Assembly (NCBI GenBank): GCA_007026445.1
Contig: VDMD01000067.1
Span: forward strand, 1 to 64,000
From: Schizophyllum amplum
Taxonomy: Eukaryota > Basidiomycota > Agaricomycetes > Agaricales > Schizophyllaceae
Direction: 5' to 3'
Length of the DNA: 64,000 nt
In this document: one piece after another, positions 1 to 14,488 of the stretch
How the letters are laid out: each line of letters opens with the position of its first letter
How positions within the stretch are numbered: the stretch's first letter is position 1
The notes under the pieces: model-generated
What the model was told of the DNA's origin: nothing
Databases searched by the model: none
The model's input: the letters and a program-made list of their open reading frames with translations, nothing else
Program-made: the position numbers and the translations under genes

Positions 1-657
1 CTCTGCGCAGTGCGCATCCCTGGGATGCGCCTCTCATTGATCCCAAGTGCGTCACAGTTATTGAAGTTGATTTCGCGATGTTGTGCGCTCCGACAAATCA
101 CTTACTTATCTCGGGAACTATCCAGTTACGGCGCGGATGAGAATGACCTTGCTGTGGTGGCGAAAGCCGCGCGACTGGCGATGCGTATCGCGCGAACGGA
201 ACCGCTTGCCTCGCAACTGGATCTGCCTGCGGACTCAAAGGATGAGACCACATATTTCTGGCCAGGGGACGCAAATCCAGACACGGTGCGTCGCTGTCCC
301 TCGTCTGCCTTGCCTCCGCATCGAATAGTCACGCCCGAATCCGCAGATATCTGACCACGATCTGAAGAGGTGGATCAAGCGGAACGCCGCGACGCCATGC
401 ATTCAGTATGGTTTGTCCTTTGATATTGCCGCACTACGTTGAGCATGTGCGGTATGACCTCGTCTGCTCGTATGGGCGCGTCACCGGCGACATCGGCCGT
501 CGATCACGAAACTGAAAGTGCACGGTATCGGCCGGCTACGCATTGTCGACGCATCCGTATTTCCGATGCAGGTGTCTGGACATCCTGCGCAGTAGTCATT
601 GCGGTCGCCGAGCGAGCTGCCGATCTCATCAAGGCCGCGCGGGAGCCGCAAATTTGA
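1..657 (+). pseudogene. GMC oxidoreductase relic (3' part, frameshifted)
   Basis: Scattered pieces of the C-terminal half of a glucose-methanol-choline flavoprotein oxidoreductase (aryl-alcohol oxidase/glucose oxidase superfamily) are readable but lie in different frames. An HPWDAPLIDPK-like segment at about 13-45 is followed by an intron-like gap, then DLAVVAKAARLAMRIA at about 141-190, then DLKRWIKRNAAT near 355-390. The FAD-domain end LKVHGIGRLRIVDASVFP leads to a GHP segment near 511-585, and the final helix AVVIAVAERAADLIKAA lies near 588-640 in another frame. These are the family's usual closing motifs, in the usual order. A stop at 352-354 and at least two frame changes separate them, so no functional product is expected. 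The 5' part lies outside the window. Intact GMC enzymes in such fungi supply H2O2 to lignin peroxidases; that is family knowledge, not evidence about this copy. Confidence 0.82.
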
Positions 658-3600
658 CACCGCGAAGGCCGAAAATGGGCACAATCTGGGACTGAAAGGT
701 AGCCGAGGGTGCCGGTGAGGTCCGCCGCGGGATGGCATGACAGCGTGCTGAGGTGGGTACTCCGCGCGCTTGTGTGTTGCGGACCTGTGCCTTCGACATT
801 CTCCACTCTATTTGGATAGCCTGCTGGATTTATGGGATGAATGTCAATGCATCAGTGCACAATGAAAGAAGCGGCGAGGGACCAGGAGGCAAAGAAAGGG
901 GACCGGGGTTCCCCGCAAGAGACGACGATCGATCATTGCGCATCCACGTTAGGATTGAATACCTGGGAGTGGGCGGCATTGTCTTCTTCCCTTCTGCCGT
1001 CTCATTCTCTGGATGATCCTGGCTTAATGCTTTAGAACACTCCGCCGACCACACGTATGTAGCACTATTGTTCGATATGTGCCGCTCAGTCGAGGGACCT
1101 GTGTCTATCTCGCAAGACCGGAAATAGTGAGCCCCTGATAGAGATATCAAGTTGTGGCTCTCGAAGGCCACCGCTGTACGACTACCCCAAGTGTCAGCAT
1201 CCCGCGCCACATTGTGTACATCACATGACCGGTTGGTCTCACACGTGAAGATCGGTGCCGACCTACGGAAGGAGCCGAATGCGTGACGCGTCCAACCTCC
1301 CCCTCCACCACCACTGCCAATTCTCGAGGTCACATAGTTGAATCTGCTGATGCTGAGCTTCTCTCACAGATATATCTGAGATACTCGCTATCTCTTGCAT
1401 CGAATTCAGCCAACTTTCAATCGACGGCCGTCGTGATAGTAGTGCATCTGTGCGCCGGCCGCCTTTGCCACATCCCCCACAACACTGGCTGGGAAGCTCA
1501 ATACATGTGTTTTTCTCCTCGGTCAGCACTGAGACACTATAACGTGCACTGAAGCCCTCAACCTCGTGGAATCGCTCTTTCATCCACGAACATCGTTTTC
1601 TCGATGGTTAAACGCCTCAGCCGGAGAAACCCTGGACAGAGCTGTTCTTTTTCTTTCTTTGCCGCTGTACGCCCCGACTTAGACCACGGGAAAAGGCGCT
1701 TGTGCAATGGCCGCTACAGGAGCTGTACATTATTGGTGACTTGTGAGTCATCCGCTCGCCTCTCATTCAGGCCTCGTGTCTTATACAACACAGCGGACCT
1801 ACGGAACATACCTTCTATATGACGGGCAATACATTTGCTGCTTAAGTCTCAAAACGTCGAAGCAGTCTCTCAAGAAACATCTTTCGGTGCGTCACTTTCA
1901 ATCTCTTTTCTTGACCCCCCGTTGATGCGCACGGTTCTACCCTTTGCTCGGACTTTGAGTGGACCTGCACCGCATCCTGCGACTACAACAAGGCTGTGGA
2001 GTATATTCCTTGACCCACACTGATTGATTTTGCGCTGCTCGTTCGACACTGCTCAATTTCTGTCGAGGTTTCCAGGTGCATCGCAGTCGTGCGCGCAACA
2101 AGAGTGCCGGGGTGAGCCAGATCCGTCCATGTCGACCGTCTGCTCAGTGTTAGAAATCATGGAAATGGCCTCTGAGAATGGGTTGCAACTTGATCCCTTA
2201 CGGACGCGAGGCCGTTGCTCAAGTGGGTTCTCAGGCAACTGAAGTCTTCCTTGCTTTGTGTTTGCATCCCATTTATCCAGGTGGCAAAATTCTGTGCTGC
2301 TGGATTGTAGTACAACAGAACTGGTCGTACAGTGGCGACGTGTGGCGAAAACGACAGGGCACGCGGTATATCGCTTGTAATTGACTATGCATTCAGCCTC
2401 GCGACGGCGACCCCAGTCATCAGCTCCCTAATCAAGTTGGCAGGAGCACAGTTGTCGATGAGGACTGCTCGGCACCGACTATCGCGACCTCTGGGCCTTC
2501 AGCAACGGGTGTGATCTGTCGATTTCTGCCAATGGCTGCAATCCGTATCAAGTACCCGGTCCGATTTTATCATCGCGGATCCTCAGGACATGTCAGCTGC
2601 ATCGACTACCCAGGCTTCGCTGACCTGAAGGCTCTACACGTCGTCGGCGAAGCCAAGAAGTGCAGTTCGCCCGGGTGGTATCGTCATGCACTCCGACTAC
2701 GTTTTGGGGAATCAAGCAAGAATCAAGTCGCTCAAATTGTTGGAGGGACCCGCATTCAGTTCATTTACTGGCGCCAGGGCCGTCGGGGAATGCTCAAGGC
2801 CGTATGGCAGTGTCCGCGTCGGCGGATGTGCCCGTATACTTCTGCGATACCAATGGCAGATTAAAGTGGACGTCGTCGCCACGAATGGGGTGTGGCGCTG
2901 CCAGATGTCTTTGAAGCGAGCATGACAAGATCATGATGGCAGGCGCCGATGAAGGTTTCGATGTCAGGAGGGACACATTGAGCTGTGGACATGTTGCCAT
3001 GGTAGCGATTCTTCATGGCTTCAGCGCTTCCAGGCGCTTCCGAGAACCCGTGTTGGGTTGCGCGCGACTGCTACCAACATGGTCAGGGATTTATTCCGAA
3101 TTGTTTATGAAACGTTCGCGTTTGAGCCTTGAGGGAGAGGAGCTCACTGGTTTGCGCTCAGGACCCAGGTCTCAGGGAGCACAGTTACATACAGACACGT
3201 CCAATGCTGGTCCTGATTCGTCACTTTGCCGTGGCGACCTGGTGGCGACTACTGTATGACATGTACACAAGGAGACCCTCGACGCTCGCCGTGCCCGAGG
3301 TCCGACAATGATTCACTGGCACCAGGGAGAACCCAAGAAGCGTGGGCGGGAGGGGCCGCCGACGATGGACGGGTTACAGTTCGAACGTCCGAATGCGAAG
3401 TTCAACATCGAAGTCACCGTCGAGCTCGTGACCTCAAAGGCGGTTGCCCACGTGAAAGAAGCATGTTCGAGCTTTCGATCTCAGATTTGAAAAGAAGTTA
3501 CACCCTTCCATATACGGAATGCTTCTTTGATTGTCGATCATCCATTTTGCCGCCGGACCCCGCAGATGCCAAATGACCTAAGCCTGAGCCCGTCGTGTAC

Positions 3601-5891
3601 CGTTACTCTGAGGCTGCTCGTCGACCTCTTCGTCTAGTACATCCTCTGTGTCGCTCTATGTCGGTGATACACAACGTGACTTCGAAGTTCTGCTTCGCCA
3701 GGGATATGTAGCTGCCGATGTCTACGTAAACGTCGGACCCGCTGCAGCGGCCTCAGGCGGATCCGCATTCAACTTCAAGACAATGTACTAATATTGACAG
3801 AGCAGGCAGCAATGGAAAGTGGTATGCATCCAGACTTGCATCCCTCCAGGTCTCGACTAATCTTGATGGGAAGCAAACTTCCAGAGCGACCCAATACCGC
3901 GGTGCGGAAACTCTTCCAGTTCCTGGCGAAGCCTTGTCATTCGATAGTACGGGTCAGAGGTAAACTTTCCGGAGGTGTTGGACTGTTATCTAGTAAAGTC
4001 ACGTACTCTTTGCTAACTTTCCGGACGTCTGCGCATTCGAGACCATCTGTAATTATCTTCGGTCCTTCCGACTCTCTCTGCGTCGTGGTGACGCTTCATC
4101 CGAGGGAAGGCCGATCGAGATGGATGCGTTACGTTGCTAGTTTGTTCGGGATTGAAGCCAGCGCCGATGTCTTGACAAACCGAGCGCGCTGTGGTATCCC
4201 AAAGCGCCCATGGTCCATATACGAGTATGGCGTCCTTACTCATTGGTCTCCAGCGCTCATGTGCATGGGTGACGCAGCAATTTCTGGGTCTCAGACTCAG
4301 GTTCAGAGTCAGAGACAGGTTAGAGATACTGTATGCTAAATCGCGCTGTGACAGTGCGGCGCCCCGGCGAGTCTGCTGTATTGGGGAGCCTCCTCAAGGT
4401 CCCGTCCGCGTCGGAGCCTAGCCTCTTCTAATATCCACCTGGCAGACGCTCAAGGCGCTGTATCTTGGAGGCTCTGAATCTGATGTCCATCACTCTGTCT
4501 CTTGCGAGTGCACAATGGGACTGGAAGCAACTAGACGTGGTCTCAGTAACCGGCAGTCCTTGCAAATCCCTTTTCACATGCCTTGGAACAGCGGGGACAC
4601 CCAGGGCCGTCGACTGCTACATACCGTGCGGGCAAAGCGCTTCGAAATACATCCCAAAAATACGCCCAAAAAGCACTATATACGGTCCACCCTGCGACTG
4701 TGTATACCCGGGCCCGTTGTCAACGCAATTCGGAGTACACTTATCATGGACGGACGAAAGCGCACTCCAGGCGAACGGCAAAACGGACAGAAGTCGCCCG
4801 CGCTCGCGGTGGATTGACTTCGAGCAATAGTCCACCGCTTGTCATTGGTTTTGAACTTGATGTCCAAGATACTGGGAGCCGCTAGCGCTCAGGAGTAGTC
4901 GAAGGTCCTTTTTGTGCTACTTGTACGGACACTTTGCGCTTCCCTTTGCGTCCGCGGATCCATAAGTCTCAAGCGCTCACTCGGCTCCGAGTAGGCCCTG
5001 GACCGGCAAATGCCGTACTATACCACGTCGCGGAGTCGTTAAAGTGTGACGTGTCACAAGGACTTCACTCTCTTCGTCCTTCTTCATAGCTCTACAATTT
5101 GCGAACTCGCCTGGCAGAGGAAGAATGAAGCTCGACAACAACACAACCTGCTTTGCGAAGATTAATGACTTAGCTTAGCTGGGCTGAATACTCGCCAAAC
5201 GCGTCAGGAGAAGATTGGTTTCGAGATTGAGAGTCAACACTTCTGATGCTCCCATCACGAACCCGCGTGCAGCGGCACTGCGGTGTGACCGGTATGGGCC
5301 CGAGTATCTTTGTACCTTCTCCACATTGGACCTGAGCGGCCTGCAGAGACTTGAACGTGTCGAATGAAGCTCGTCCAGCCGTGCCGCAGTCCCGGAGGAT
5401 TTTGGCTTCACATCTAGCTCGCCTCGCCTCTTGGCAGTAAAGCGACTGTTGCTTAGTCCGCCTCTTTACCGGTCGGCGGTCCTGTTAAGTAGGCGAGAAC
5501 GAAACGATTGATCTGCATACGAATGGGTACGCCGGCGTCCAGGCAGTGTCGGGCGACGAGGATTTGAAGAGAGGAGTGGGGTACGATCATTTTGGGCGCG
5601 TCAGTGCTAAAGTGAGCCCGTGACCAAGTCTTCAGATACTAGCAGATTTGGGATGATCCGCTGCGCGAAGCCGCGTGAGGTCTGCCGCCTGCGGTGCGTT
5701 TCAACACCTGCCCGCCAAGGATTTGAACGTTCGAACGCGGGCGATCGGGGTGGATATCCAGTTTGTCACCGGTATAGACCATCACATATACGCCGGACTA
5801 CTTAAGCAACTGTCCATACCCGTCTCTCGATACTCGTGCTTCTCCCTCCCCGCATAGCCCACGCAAGCTTTGCTTCGAATCAATAATCGTG
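658..5891. other. Gene-poor stretch, no intact gene
   Basis: About 5.2 kb between the GMC relic and the Zn2Cys6 gene. All open frames are short, overlap in several frames and lack a recognisable domain or a joinable exon series. Fragments with biased composition occur (for example near 2460-2930 and 3300-3490), which may be further gene relics, but I could not assign them to a family. No terminal repeats, reverse-transcriptase motif or transposase motif were seen by eye. Confidence 0.6.
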
Positions 5892-7409
5892 ATGGCTCCC
5901 GACAACGACTGCAGCCCGTGCACACCTGCCCAGAAGAAGCCCAAGTGAGCACGTGCAATTTAGGTATAGACGCGTTCAATGCTAACGCGTCGATTAGGCG
6001 CCGCAACCGGGTTATCCTGTCTTGCCTCAATTGCCATGCATCGCGCCGGATGGTCAGTACGCATAGTACTCTCACGCGTTGCCGTCGCTCACGATATCCA
6101 TAGTGCGACAGAGAACGTCCGACATGCGGTCGCTGCGCGCAGCTCGGCCTTGCCGCACTATGCATGTACCAGACGCCAGATCCGAGAGGTACCATGAGCC
6201 ACCCACCGCCCCCTCCTGCGCAAGCTGTCGATTCCGAGACTTCAACGCCTGAGGTATGTATAACGTTCATCGTTCTTTCCAGTTAGCTCACATGTTTCAG
6301 GCCCTGGCCCATGAGCCCATGGACACATCGCCCGCGGTGTCCACGTCTTACACCTCTTCATCTGCGCCCGTCTCACCTGCTACCTACCCTTCATCTGCGC
6401 CGATGACACCGCCCTCTTACCCATCACGCGCGCCCTCACCGCCCGTCTACCCGGCATGCATGCTGCAGAAGCAACAGTCGCCCATGCCTCTTCCACCTGT
6501 CCCTCCGTGCGAGGTTCGTCGGTTCTCAATACTAGATGAGCGCCGATCTGATTAGCTTTACAGCGCCCGCCCAACGATGACTTCGACATGTCAATGGGGT
6601 CCGGTTCTGCATGCGCTCAGGCATCCTACCCGCCGCCGCCGGTCCCGAACTTCCCGCCAGTGCCAATGTCAGCATGCGACCAGGCATACCTGATGGCGAG
6701 CACGTTCCCGTGTCTGCCTTGGTGGAACGCCTCGTCCGCCTTCGCCGGCGCTCCCGTGCTTCCCGCCATGCCTCCGTGTCCGCCGGTAACGTCGCCAGCA
6801 CAGCTGCCTGTCGACCAACCCCAACAAATTCCGGTGCCGACTTGGGATACACCCGCGCCGATGAGTTGTGGGGAGCAACGGGCGTGCACAGAGCAATTCG
6901 ACATCAACCAGTTCCTCGCTAATGTGATGCAGTTCCCGACTGCATGGGAGGTGCCTTCGATGCCCCCGGTGCCTACGCCCGCATCAGCGCCAGCGCCCAC
7001 TCAGGAGACTGCCGCGCCTGCGGTCAGTCCGGAGGAGTACCGTCAGCTGTTCGATAGCATGTTCAATGCAGGCGCGCCGTGCGCGATGGACTGGGACTCG
7101 CTGGCCGAACCGCCCGTGAGCGACACATCCATCTCGCCGCCGTCCGTTCCCCCCTCGTATTCGTCGCCATGCTCGTCATTGAGCACGCCGTGCTCGTTCC
7201 TCACCACACCATGCTCGTCACTGGGGCTGGACGGGTTCGACTTCGACAACCTACTCGGCATTACGGACGCCGCCGGGTTGCCCGACATGGGGCTCGACCT
7301 GACGCCGTGGGACCTGTCATTGCCGGACGAGGGGGAGCAGCTTCAGGAGGACCTCTTCCAGCCGTTCGTGCCACAATCATACAACTGGCTCTCTCCGGGT
7401 TACGCATAG
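5892..7409 (+). CDS. Zn(II)2Cys6 transcription factor
   Basis: Predicted nuclear DNA-binding regulator of about 438 residues. Exons: 5892-5944, 5998-6052, 6104-6253, 6301-6513, 6564-7409; all introns are GT-AG, about 47-53 bases, and phases join. The binuclear zinc cluster lies at the N-terminus: Cys27, Cys30, Cys37, Cys44, Cys47 and Cys56, with spacing CX2CX6CX6CX2CX8C. The second intron falls exactly between residue 36 and the third cysteine. A basic patch KRRNR precedes the cluster. The middle is rich in Pro, Ser, Tyr and Thr with imperfect repeats (YPSSAP, PCSSL). The C-terminus is acidic and hydrophobic (FDFDNLLG, WDLSLPDEGEQ), like an activation domain. No fungal-specific middle-homology domain was recognised, so it is short for the class. 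Start: the first ATG in frame upstream of the cluster. Target genes cannot be told from the sequence. Confidence 0.88.
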
Positions 7410-8733
7410 GCACCGTCACCTACGCCTTCGCCTCCTTCCCTCCTGTCTTGCCTCCCCCTTTCACGAACATCCCTGTACATAGAGGGCTCAAAATCCGGCT
7501 TCGTAGACCGGCGCACTCATTTACGACTGCACTTCGATCTTCATCATCCATCCTTGCATTTGCTATTTATCTATGGCCCGTCGCTGGCCTGCTTTATCTA
7601 CTTGCTTACTTATCATCGCGCATTGTTGTATACGGTACTTTGGATCTACGTCTTACCTCGCACTACCACCACCACTGGCATTAGATCTCACATTGTAGAT
7701 GGGGGCGTCGCAGCGCAGGCGCCTCTGCATTAGCATACTCATTGTATCCGTACAGATGCGGAGGAAGGAATACTTAATTATACTGTGTTCACTGGACTGG
7801 CGAGAGAGGTTCAAGCTTCAAGGCCTTGAGTATCAAACTCAAGTTCAGTGAATAAGAGATAAATAGCCAATCAACTTCGTCCGCGTCAGGACTTGATGTG
7901 CAGGCTCAGATCGAACTGGGGTATGCGCGTAAGTCAATACATTCAGTCTCAGAACCTGCTATGAAATCAAACCTCCGTGTTCGATGAATGTCGCAGCGCA
8001 TGAAAACAATCATTATTCCTTCTTAGACGGGTGTGGATCCTGGTCGTCGTGGCGTGCAGCGCGTTTCCGGGGCGGGGGTTGGAAGGAATGGAGAGAGCCA
8101 TCCGCACAGCGCGCACCCATACGGTGGTGCGGTCTTGCTCAATCGCAAGTTGGTAAAGGGAGTCATGCGCCGCGGCGACCGCGCGCAACCGTCATCCATC
8201 TGAAGGTAAACGGTAGAATGAGTTTGGGCTTATGGTTTCCAGTACTCACAAAAGATGATCGATGATAGCTTGAAACTGGCTTGGAACATCGTCGCCGTCG
8301 TCGTCGTTCGGGTGCACTCGTGAACCAGGGGGCCTACTTACAGCATTATCATGTCGCGAAAGAAAAATTTCCTTGCAGGAAGGCCGTCAACATGTGCTTT
8401 TACGAGAGCATTTTAATCGGACGGGGTACAAAGCTCTGGTCTCATCGTTCGACTGATTCGAGTGAATGTTCGACTTCAGTGCGATGATCAACCACGTGGC
8501 GGGATCGCCACCCGCCGCACGTGGCCGTGGGCCAAACTGACATTTCAACTTGGATTTGTGCGGAGGCGCCCCGCGGAGCCAGCCCCAGGGCAGGCAGTGC
8601 GCAGGGATCGCTTTGGGATCGCTCAAACAGGGGACAGACTCCTCGTCATGGTCAAAATATAAAGCACTAGATTACGCAGCGACGCACACCTTTTCTCTCT
8701 GCATCATCATTCTCGCTCCCAAATCCTGCGCCC
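7410..8733. other. Intergenic region with probable 3' and 5' flanks
   Basis: The AT-richer stretch after 7409 is probably the 3' untranslated region of the Zn2Cys6 gene; the end before 8734 holds a TATA-like box. Nothing else is supported in between; open frames are short and without motifs. Confidence 0.55.
8658..8663 (+). promoter_or_regulatory. TATA-like box upstream of the 8734 gene
   Basis: TATAAA about 70 bases before the ATG at 8734, in an otherwise GC-rich flank, followed by a pyrimidine-rich stretch (ttttctctctgcatc) typical of fungal transcription starts. Confidence 0.5.
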
Positions 8734-9843
8734 ATGGATTCCAAGTCGCAGTTTGACGGCGCGCAGACGTTCCAGGAGCCCCCCAATCCGACGGTCATGA
8801 GGATGCCCGAGCCATCAAGCTCGCACGACATGCAGATGCACGCTCCTCCAGCGTACGACGAAGAATCATACCACCCAGTACCGGACTCGGAGCCATCGTC
8901 TCAGCCGGCTGCGTCGCCGTACTCCCAATCGTCTTCGTCCCCATACTCCCAGCCATCTTCGTCACCATACTCTCAGCCGTCCAGCTTGTCGCCTTATCAG
9001 CAGGCACCCATAGCGGCACCATCGTCGCACTTCCAGCAGGTGCCCGCGGCTCTCCCATCGTCCCGCAGGCCTCGCCACGGACGACATACCTCCACCCGTG
9101 GGTCAACAGACTCTCCTGCACCCGTCCGCGGCACCCCAGCCTGTTTCTCCCACCAAGCGCCGCCCAGCCTGCCGTACCCCGACTTCCAGCCCACATTTCT
9201 CATTGCCAATGGCGATGGCGAGCACATCCACAAGGGTTTCCCGATCGCGGTGCCGCCGTCCACAGCGTATCCTCATCCATTCGAATCGCACGGGGTGCTC
9301 GAGGTAGACTGGAGGACGTGAGTGTCACGTCGGATTGCGCACTGTATTAAATTGACAGTTCTCCAAAGGTTCCTTGAGGATGTCCTCTCGATTGCAGCGC
9401 TGTCGGACGAGCAGCGCTCGAGGGCGAGCCTCCCGATCGTCTCCTTGATTCCCATCGTCAGTACGTGTACATTGCTTCATGCTTCCGTCCAGAGCTCTTA
9501 CTCGTCACAGACGTCGTTGTTCGTGAGGGTCTCAAAGGTATCATGAAGTCCCGCAAGGTGCACCCCATCTGCAAGCTCCTTCATACCTGGAACCACGTAC
9601 GTCCCATGTCGTTAGGGTACACCGTCTTTTCATAATTGACATAGACCCTAGCATTATTTCAATCCGCGCAGGATGGAAGTCATCCTGATGCAGGGCAATG
9701 CTCGCATCGACCAGGAGAGCGCGCCGCTGCCCAAAGGCTCCGAGAAAGAGGGCTATACCGCCGCCGGTTCCAACTTGAACTTTGATACGAAGGACAAGAC
9801 CTTCCGTCTGGTCGTGCGCGCTATCTCGCAGCCTTCTTGCTAG
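8734..9843 (+). CDS. Uncharacterised protein, Ser/Pro/Tyr-rich N-terminus
   Basis: I do not recognise a named family. Exons 8734-9317, 9369-9460, 9511-9596 and 9652-9843 join in phase to about 317 residues; the last acceptor could also sit a few bases earlier. Residues 1-130 are low complexity with SPYSQPSS-type repeats. The C-terminal half looks like a folded domain: FLEDVLSIAALSDEQRSRA, a hydrophobic VSLIPIVNVVVREGLKGIM segment, a basic KSRKVHPICKLLHTWN, then FNPRRMEVILMQGNARI. The protein has no signal peptide. The domain is continued smoothly across four exons with consensus splice sites, which argues that it is a real, selected gene. Pyruvate decarboxylase lies convergently downstream. 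Confidence 0.7.
8914..9000 (+). repeat. Coding tandem repeat SPYSQ(S/P)SS
   Basis: Three to four imperfect copies of a 24-base unit encode SPYSQSSS-like octapeptides within the N-terminal low-complexity part of the 8734 gene; the last copies are degenerate (LSPYQQ). Confidence 0.75.
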
Positions 9844-10258
9844 TAGTCAATTGTTCCGTCACCGTCGATAGGTCTTGTTGCTTTGTTTATATTTATCGAT
9901 ACCAGTATGTACGAAGAATGGCCGGAGGTTTTTTTTTCCGATGCGTGAAGTTCGCGATCCTGGTGCCAGTCAACTGCCAATCCATTCGGCTTCTTCAGTC
10001 TCTGCGATAGCATCAAATGAAGGGGGACGTTGACGATGCTCATGCTCATGCTGAAGCTTGAAGTTTGACTCCGAGTCCGAAGGCTCCAGTCACTGATCAC
10101 AGAAGGCAGACGAGAGTGAGAAACGAAGCTGTGGTTGATCTAGTCGTACATAAATAACTAGTAGTGTTGTACATTTCTATGTCTGAATGTCCCATTATGC
10201 CCCTTCTATAGTTTATACACGAGAATGCTTTTGTACGCACAGCCGAAGACACGCGCGC
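9844..10258. other. Convergent intergenic region
   Basis: AT-richer spacer between two genes that end towards each other. It probably holds both 3' untranslated regions, including a T-run at about 9928-9938. No gene or RNA is supported. Confidence 0.6.
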
Positions 10259-12356
<2,098 letters not shown>

Positions 12357-14488
12357 TGTGACTGAGAAACTAGAGGAGCGGTAGAGTGAGGAACTCTAGA
12401 GAGGTGAGTGTTGGATGCAGGTGATGATGCGATGGGTCCCCCTCGGCGCTTTGAACGGCTTATATACCCTCTGCGCTGCCCGCGACATCGATGTGGAGCT
12501 TTTGTCACGCATGCGCACTGGGCGCGCCCGACAGACGTGATTGGCAAAGGAAGGGGTCGGGCGGGTCTCGATCGGCCTGCGCCCGACATAGCCCGTGGGC
12601 GCGCGTATGCGCGTCAGTGAATCCAGCCCGCCGGCATACAGCCTGTACCTTTCCGGGACCATCTCCCGCCGCCCGAGTGCGGTCGAGGATGCGGCTTCAG
12701 GCTGGACCAAGGGCGCGGAGAGCCATTGGAGAGTCTAATTTCGGTGGAGGATGTCTGCCTTGAGGGGGCACCGTAACGCAGGTGTAATGGTCGATTCAAA
12801 GGACTCGATACTGATCAAGGGTTCCTTTCCCAGTAGATTCAGTCACATTGACAATTGGCGTGTAGGCGAAGACCAACAGGTGAGGCAGGTAAGGACAGTC
12901 ACGGTCTCAAAGAGGAACATCGAACTTTCGCGATGATGGCGGTCTTGCGGTGGTCTCAGACGGGTCTCGGCCAAGGCGAGATGAACATGCACGTGCGCGG
13001 CATGTGCCGAACGGGTCCCACGGTTCAACTTCTGGCCTGTGTGCGGCTTGCGGGTCATCTCGGGCGTCTTGCCAATATCCTCGAGCTCTCGAGTCGCCTT
13101 GAGTCAAAAGTCATCGTGCTGGGCAATTGCGGGACGTCATGTATCCTGAAGGCACCGATGCTGTTTTCCTACCCTTCGTCCGATTGGACGTCGCTGCGCG
13201 CGGCCGACCAGGCCTTGTTGTACAAATACATGCTGGGGCCCTTCCCTCTCATCTTCAGGTACGTTTTCCTCGTCGAAATACTGATAAGACGCAGAAAAGG
13301 GCATACGAATGTCATGAAGGAAGCACCCTGCGCATTCACGTCAAGATTGAATAAGTATGAGGCAAAATGCTTTCCGCTCATGGCTTCACACCCCGAGGCA
13401 TGGCGAGAGTAGGCATGGGTGTCTCAAATTCCCAGCGCAAGCGCGCTCCTTGAGCACTCCGGCTTTAGCATGGAATGATACGCCATAGTATGGTAATCAA
13501 AGGCCGCCTCAGAGGCTATTGTTGTGATCGCAGTCCGTCGCTTTACGAGCCACGGGCCACCCCCTGCAGTCTTTTTTTCGGAGTCGGAGGAAAGTCTGTC
13601 TCTCAGCGTCACCTTATATGATAAAGAATAGCGAACTGATGATTTGGAGAAACTCCTATGTTGCCTGCCCGCCAGAACGAGGGTGCGCTCCGGAGATGCT
13701 CGATGCATGTCCCAACATCGTCCTACGAGCTGGCGAGGACGCCGATAGTCGTGCGATCATTTTCGTAAGCCGGCAACGTCTATGTCAGAAGAACTTGATC
13801 ATAGAGGAGGCACGAGGAAGAACAACGGTTCGTACTCATCTTCAGGAGATGAAAAGATTATACAAGATCTCAGGCCAGTGCCACTCATAGACGATGAGAC
13901 AGCAAAGGTTCATCGAGACTGTGTCCGCTGCTCGTTACATTGTCCTAAAAAGATGTCAAGCCGATCGTCAACAAGCTTGGTCCAAACGCACATCATATAC
14001 TTAGACGAGGGGAGAGCCTCACCAAACAGAACGAAGGAGTGATATGTGCCGACGACCGTGTTCCCTTATGCCGAGCACAGCGGGAGGTGGCAGAAGATAG
14101 GCAACTCGATGAACGATGTTATGTCTCTAGAAGAAGCTGGATGTGACCATATCATTCGGTGGACGATGACATCGCCGCGTACTCGTCGGGCGGTCCTCGC
14201 GATGGGTGTATGGGAAGAAGCTTCAGATATGTCACCCTCGGAGGCACAAGGGCGCTGAAAGGCTGTGCAAGAGGAGGCTCGACAAGCTGACGAAAGAGTC
14301 ATAGCCAAGTTCAACTTCGCTCGGGCCGCATGACACACGTGCACAGCCATTCACAATTACCTCACTGTGTTCCTCAATCACTTTTGCGAAGGCACGCTTT
14401 TTGGATTCCGCTGCTATATTCTTCTTCTTGTTCTCCTCCCACCACCATCACGAACGCTCCGACGACCTGACCACACTTTGCACCGAGC
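12357..14488. other. Divergent intergenic region, no supported gene
   Basis: About 2.1 kb between the divergent PDC and oxysterol-binding genes. The parts nearest each ATG are presumably promoters. Open frames such as 12855-13412 have no recognisable domain, biased composition or joinable exons. A 26-base stretch near 13329-13354 resembles one near 933-958. Confidence 0.55.
12459..12466 (-). promoter_or_regulatory. TATA box of the pyruvate decarboxylase gene
   Basis: TATATAAG read on the minus strand, about 100 bases upstream of the ATG at 12356, as expected for a strongly expressed glycolytic/fermentative gene. Confidence 0.6.

Noticed and set aside
830..1333. Minus-strand open frame of 167 codons in the left desert
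   Set aside because: Low-complexity Gly and Ser runs, no domain, no joinable exons.
658..5891. Possible transposon in the left desert
   Set aside because: No terminal repeats, target-site duplication, DDE or reverse-transcriptase motif could be identified by eye.
12855..13412. Plus-strand open frame of 185 codons
   Set aside because: Starts with a non-ATG codon region, no family pattern, and codon use unlike neighbouring genes.
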